Source: Luminiphilus sp. (GTDB taxonomy: Bacteria; Pseudomonadota; Gammaproteobacteria; Pseudomonadales; Halieaceae). Taken from it: 7,867 nucleotides of DNA. Within the stretch, counting starts at the first letter, position 1. Every line of letters starts with the position of its first letter. The position numbers and the translations under genes are program-made. Below, piece after piece: positions 7,016-7,867 of the stretch. The stretch lies in contig JAHEJH010000033.1 of NCBI GenBank assembly GCA_024638905.1, positions 1 to 7,867 on the forward strand, read 5' to 3'. Under the pieces are notes generated by a model. The model was not told the origin of the DNA and ran no database searches. It saw only the letters and a list, made by a program, of their open reading frames with translations.

Positions 7016-7092
7016 GCAGACCAGCCCTTCAGGCCAGCGCAAGGCGCCTCATAATCGATAGGTCGAGGGTTCCAGTCCTGCGGTCTCTACCA
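7016..7092 (+). pseudogene. tRNA-like relic with CAU anticodon and encoded ACCA end
   Basis: These 77 bases fold as a tRNA with errors. Acceptor GCAGACC (7016-7022) faces GGTCTCT (7082-7088): five Watson-Crick pairs, one G-U, one mismatch. D arm GCCC/GCGC (7024-7027, 7037-7040) has three of four pairs, and the loop keeps GG and the final A. Anticodon loop CTCATAA (7048-7054, anticodon CAT at 7050-7052) is intact, but its stem GGCGC/TCGAT has two mismatches. Variable loop AGGTC is normal. T arm GAGGG/CCTGC (7065-7069, 7077-7081) has one mismatch, and T loop TTCCAGT differs from the consensus at its usual purine. ACCA follows at 7089-7092. The 3' half resembles the minor isoleucine tRNA (tRNA-Ile2, CAU read after lysidine modification) as I remember it from E. 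coli. The several stem mismatches suggest a decayed copy or an attachment-site remnant rather than a working tRNA. Confidence 0.6.
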
Positions 7093-7206
7093 ATACTCAC
7101 GTCAGCCCTGCTACGAGCGATCTGTATCGGCTCCCCGTCACCCAGATTGAGCGAGACATCATCTTACCTGCATTGCATGACTGACCAATTTACTCTGTTG
7201 TGAGCT

Positions 7207-7867
7207 CTAGGCAGGAAGGTCCCGGATGTTGTGCTGTCCCAGCCGACGCCGCGCATAGATCATCAGCATTGCAATCAGACTGAATAGTCCAGGGCCTGGG
7301 AGGGTGGTAACCGCAATAGCGCCGCAGGCATCGCCAACGCCATTGTCGAGTGAGTCCCACTGACTAGGATTAGACACTACCGGACAGTTATCCCTGCTGT
7401 TCGGGATGCCATCACCGTCAAGATCCTCATCACAGACGTCTCCGATATCATCACCATCTGTATTCAGCTGATCGGCATTGCTCATAAGCGGGCAGTTGTC
7501 ACTGCTATTCGTGATGCCGTCACCGTCATCGTCAAGCAGCTCAAAGCTGGCCACACTTGTTTGGTCACTAGTGATATTGGTCAGCGAGCACGTAGCACCT
7601 TGGCCGTTGCATGCCCCTCCCCAGCGATCAAACCGGTATTCGGCATCGGCCGTGGCCGTGCAAGTACTGCTGCCGCCAGATGCAACAGTGGTAGCTGAAC
7701 AGGATGCACTGCCGCCAGCGCCTGCTGTTGCAGAGACTGCGTAGACTGCAGTAAAGCTGGCCGCACTCATTTTGTCGCTCGTGATATTGGTCAGCGAGCA
7801 CGTAGCACCTTGGCCGTCGCATGCCCCAGTCCATCTATCAAACTGGTATTCGGCATCGGCCGTGGCC
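7207..7867 (-). CDS. Secreted repeat protein with thrombospondin type 3 repeats, C-terminal part (N-terminus outside window)
   Basis: The frame runs in from the right edge and stops at TAG (7209-7207), giving 219 residues; the methionine at 7770 is internal, as the same domain continues upstream of it. Order from the edge: one partial and one complete copy of a 70-residue Ser/Thr/Ala-rich repeat, with four cysteines per full unit and EYxFDRWxGAC and GATCSLTNITSD as constant parts; it resembles the bacterial InlB B-like repeats of surface proteins. Next come two thrombospondin type 3 repeats (7324-7533) with Asp-rich calcium-binding DDDGDGI and DEDLDGDGI and the DNCP and GDVCD/GDAC cysteines. 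The end is LPGPG, a hydrophobic stretch LFSLIAMLMIY and ARRR (about 7243-7302), then ten more residues. This tripartite end looks like a surface-sorting signal of the PEP-CTERM kind, though not canonical. An exported, calcium-stabilised, possibly adhesive protein is inferred; the N-terminal function is unseen. Confidence 0.85.
   Translation of the reverse strand, partial: ATADAEYQFDRWTGACDGQGATCSLTNITSDKMSAASFTAVYAVSATAGAGGSASCSATTVASGGSSTCTATADAEYRFDRWGGACNGQGATCSLTNITSDQTSVASFELLDDDGDGITNSSDNCPLMSNADQLNTDGDDIGDVCDEDLDGDGIPNSRDNCPVVSNPSQWDSLDNGVGDACGAIAVTTLPGPGLFSLIAMLMIYARRRLGQHNIRDLPA
7382..7528 (-). repeat. 108-base imperfect repeat of the thrombospondin type 3 units
   Basis: Bases 7382-7420 align with 7490-7528 at an offset of 108 bases (36 codons). 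They encode the paired Asp-rich DGDGI and DNCP blocks. The likeness is lower than in the 210-base repeat, so this is an older duplication. Confidence 0.7.
7561..7867 (-). repeat. 210-base tandem repeat within the surface-protein gene
   Basis: Bases 7561-7657 recur at 7771-7867 with a period of exactly 210 bases (70 codons). By hand count 87 of 97 positions match, and stretches such as 7571-7606 against 7781-7816 are identical. The second copy is cut by the window edge, so more units may follow. The period keeps the reading frame. Confidence 0.9.

Noticed and set aside
6904..7203. 99-codon open frame in the convergent gap
   Set aside because: It runs through the tRNA-like relic, has no family resemblance or ribosome binding site, and its residues look random.
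7478..7744. Plus-strand open frame opposite the surface-protein gene
   Set aside because: Its Ser/Pro/Ala runs are the antisense image of the Asp-rich and Ser/Thr-rich repeats on the minus strand.
1..7867. CRISPR array, insertion sequence or toxin-antitoxin pair
   Set aside because: I found no spaced direct repeats, transposase motif, terminal inverted repeats or paired small genes.

Overview
The window looks like chromosomal DNA of a GC-rich gammaproteobacterium, perhaps a marine lineage near the Halieaceae or pseudomonads. That placement rests on gene order (pyrF, then a ComEA-like protein, then WbpK/L/M-type O-antigen genes) and on the flavour of the proteins (DmdC-like acyl-CoA dehydrogenase, thrombospondin type 3 repeat surface protein). 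No taxonomic marker is present, so it is an inference.

Layout. Positions 1-229 hold the last third of pyrF (+). After a 159-base gap comes a small secreted ComEA-like helix-hairpin-helix protein (389-733, +). Then follow three tightly packed genes on the same strand. They are a WbpK/WbpV-type sugar-nucleotide reductase (755-1681), a WbpL-type polyprenyl-phosphate sugar-1-phosphate transferase (1678-2637, sharing an ATGA overlap with the gene before it) and a WbpM-type membrane UDP-GlcNAc 4,6-dehydratase (2695-4752). A hairpin just after wbpM (4761-4788) probably ends this unit. A 599-residue acyl-CoA dehydrogenase (4956-6755, +) stands alone. A 451-base gap between convergent genes contains a previously unannotated-looking 77-base tRNA-like sequence with a CAU anticodon and encoded CCA end (7016-7092, +). 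At the right edge, on the minus strand, is the C-terminal part of a large repeat-containing secreted protein (7207-7867, incomplete).

How the genes work together. WbpM makes UDP-4-keto-6-deoxy-GlcNAc, the WbpK/V-type reductase would turn it into UDP-D-QuiNAc or UDP-D-FucNAc, and WbpL would attach that sugar phosphate to undecaprenyl phosphate. Together they form a compact initiation module for O-antigen or a related surface glycan. No flippase, polymerase or further glycosyltransferase is in the window, so the rest of the glycan pathway must be elsewhere. The acyl-CoA dehydrogenase and the surface protein appear to be unrelated neighbours.

The strongest items for a second look are the tRNA-like relic, the 210-base tandem duplication in the surface-protein gene and the isolated three-gene glycan-initiation module. 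I did not find convincing evidence of a wholly new system.
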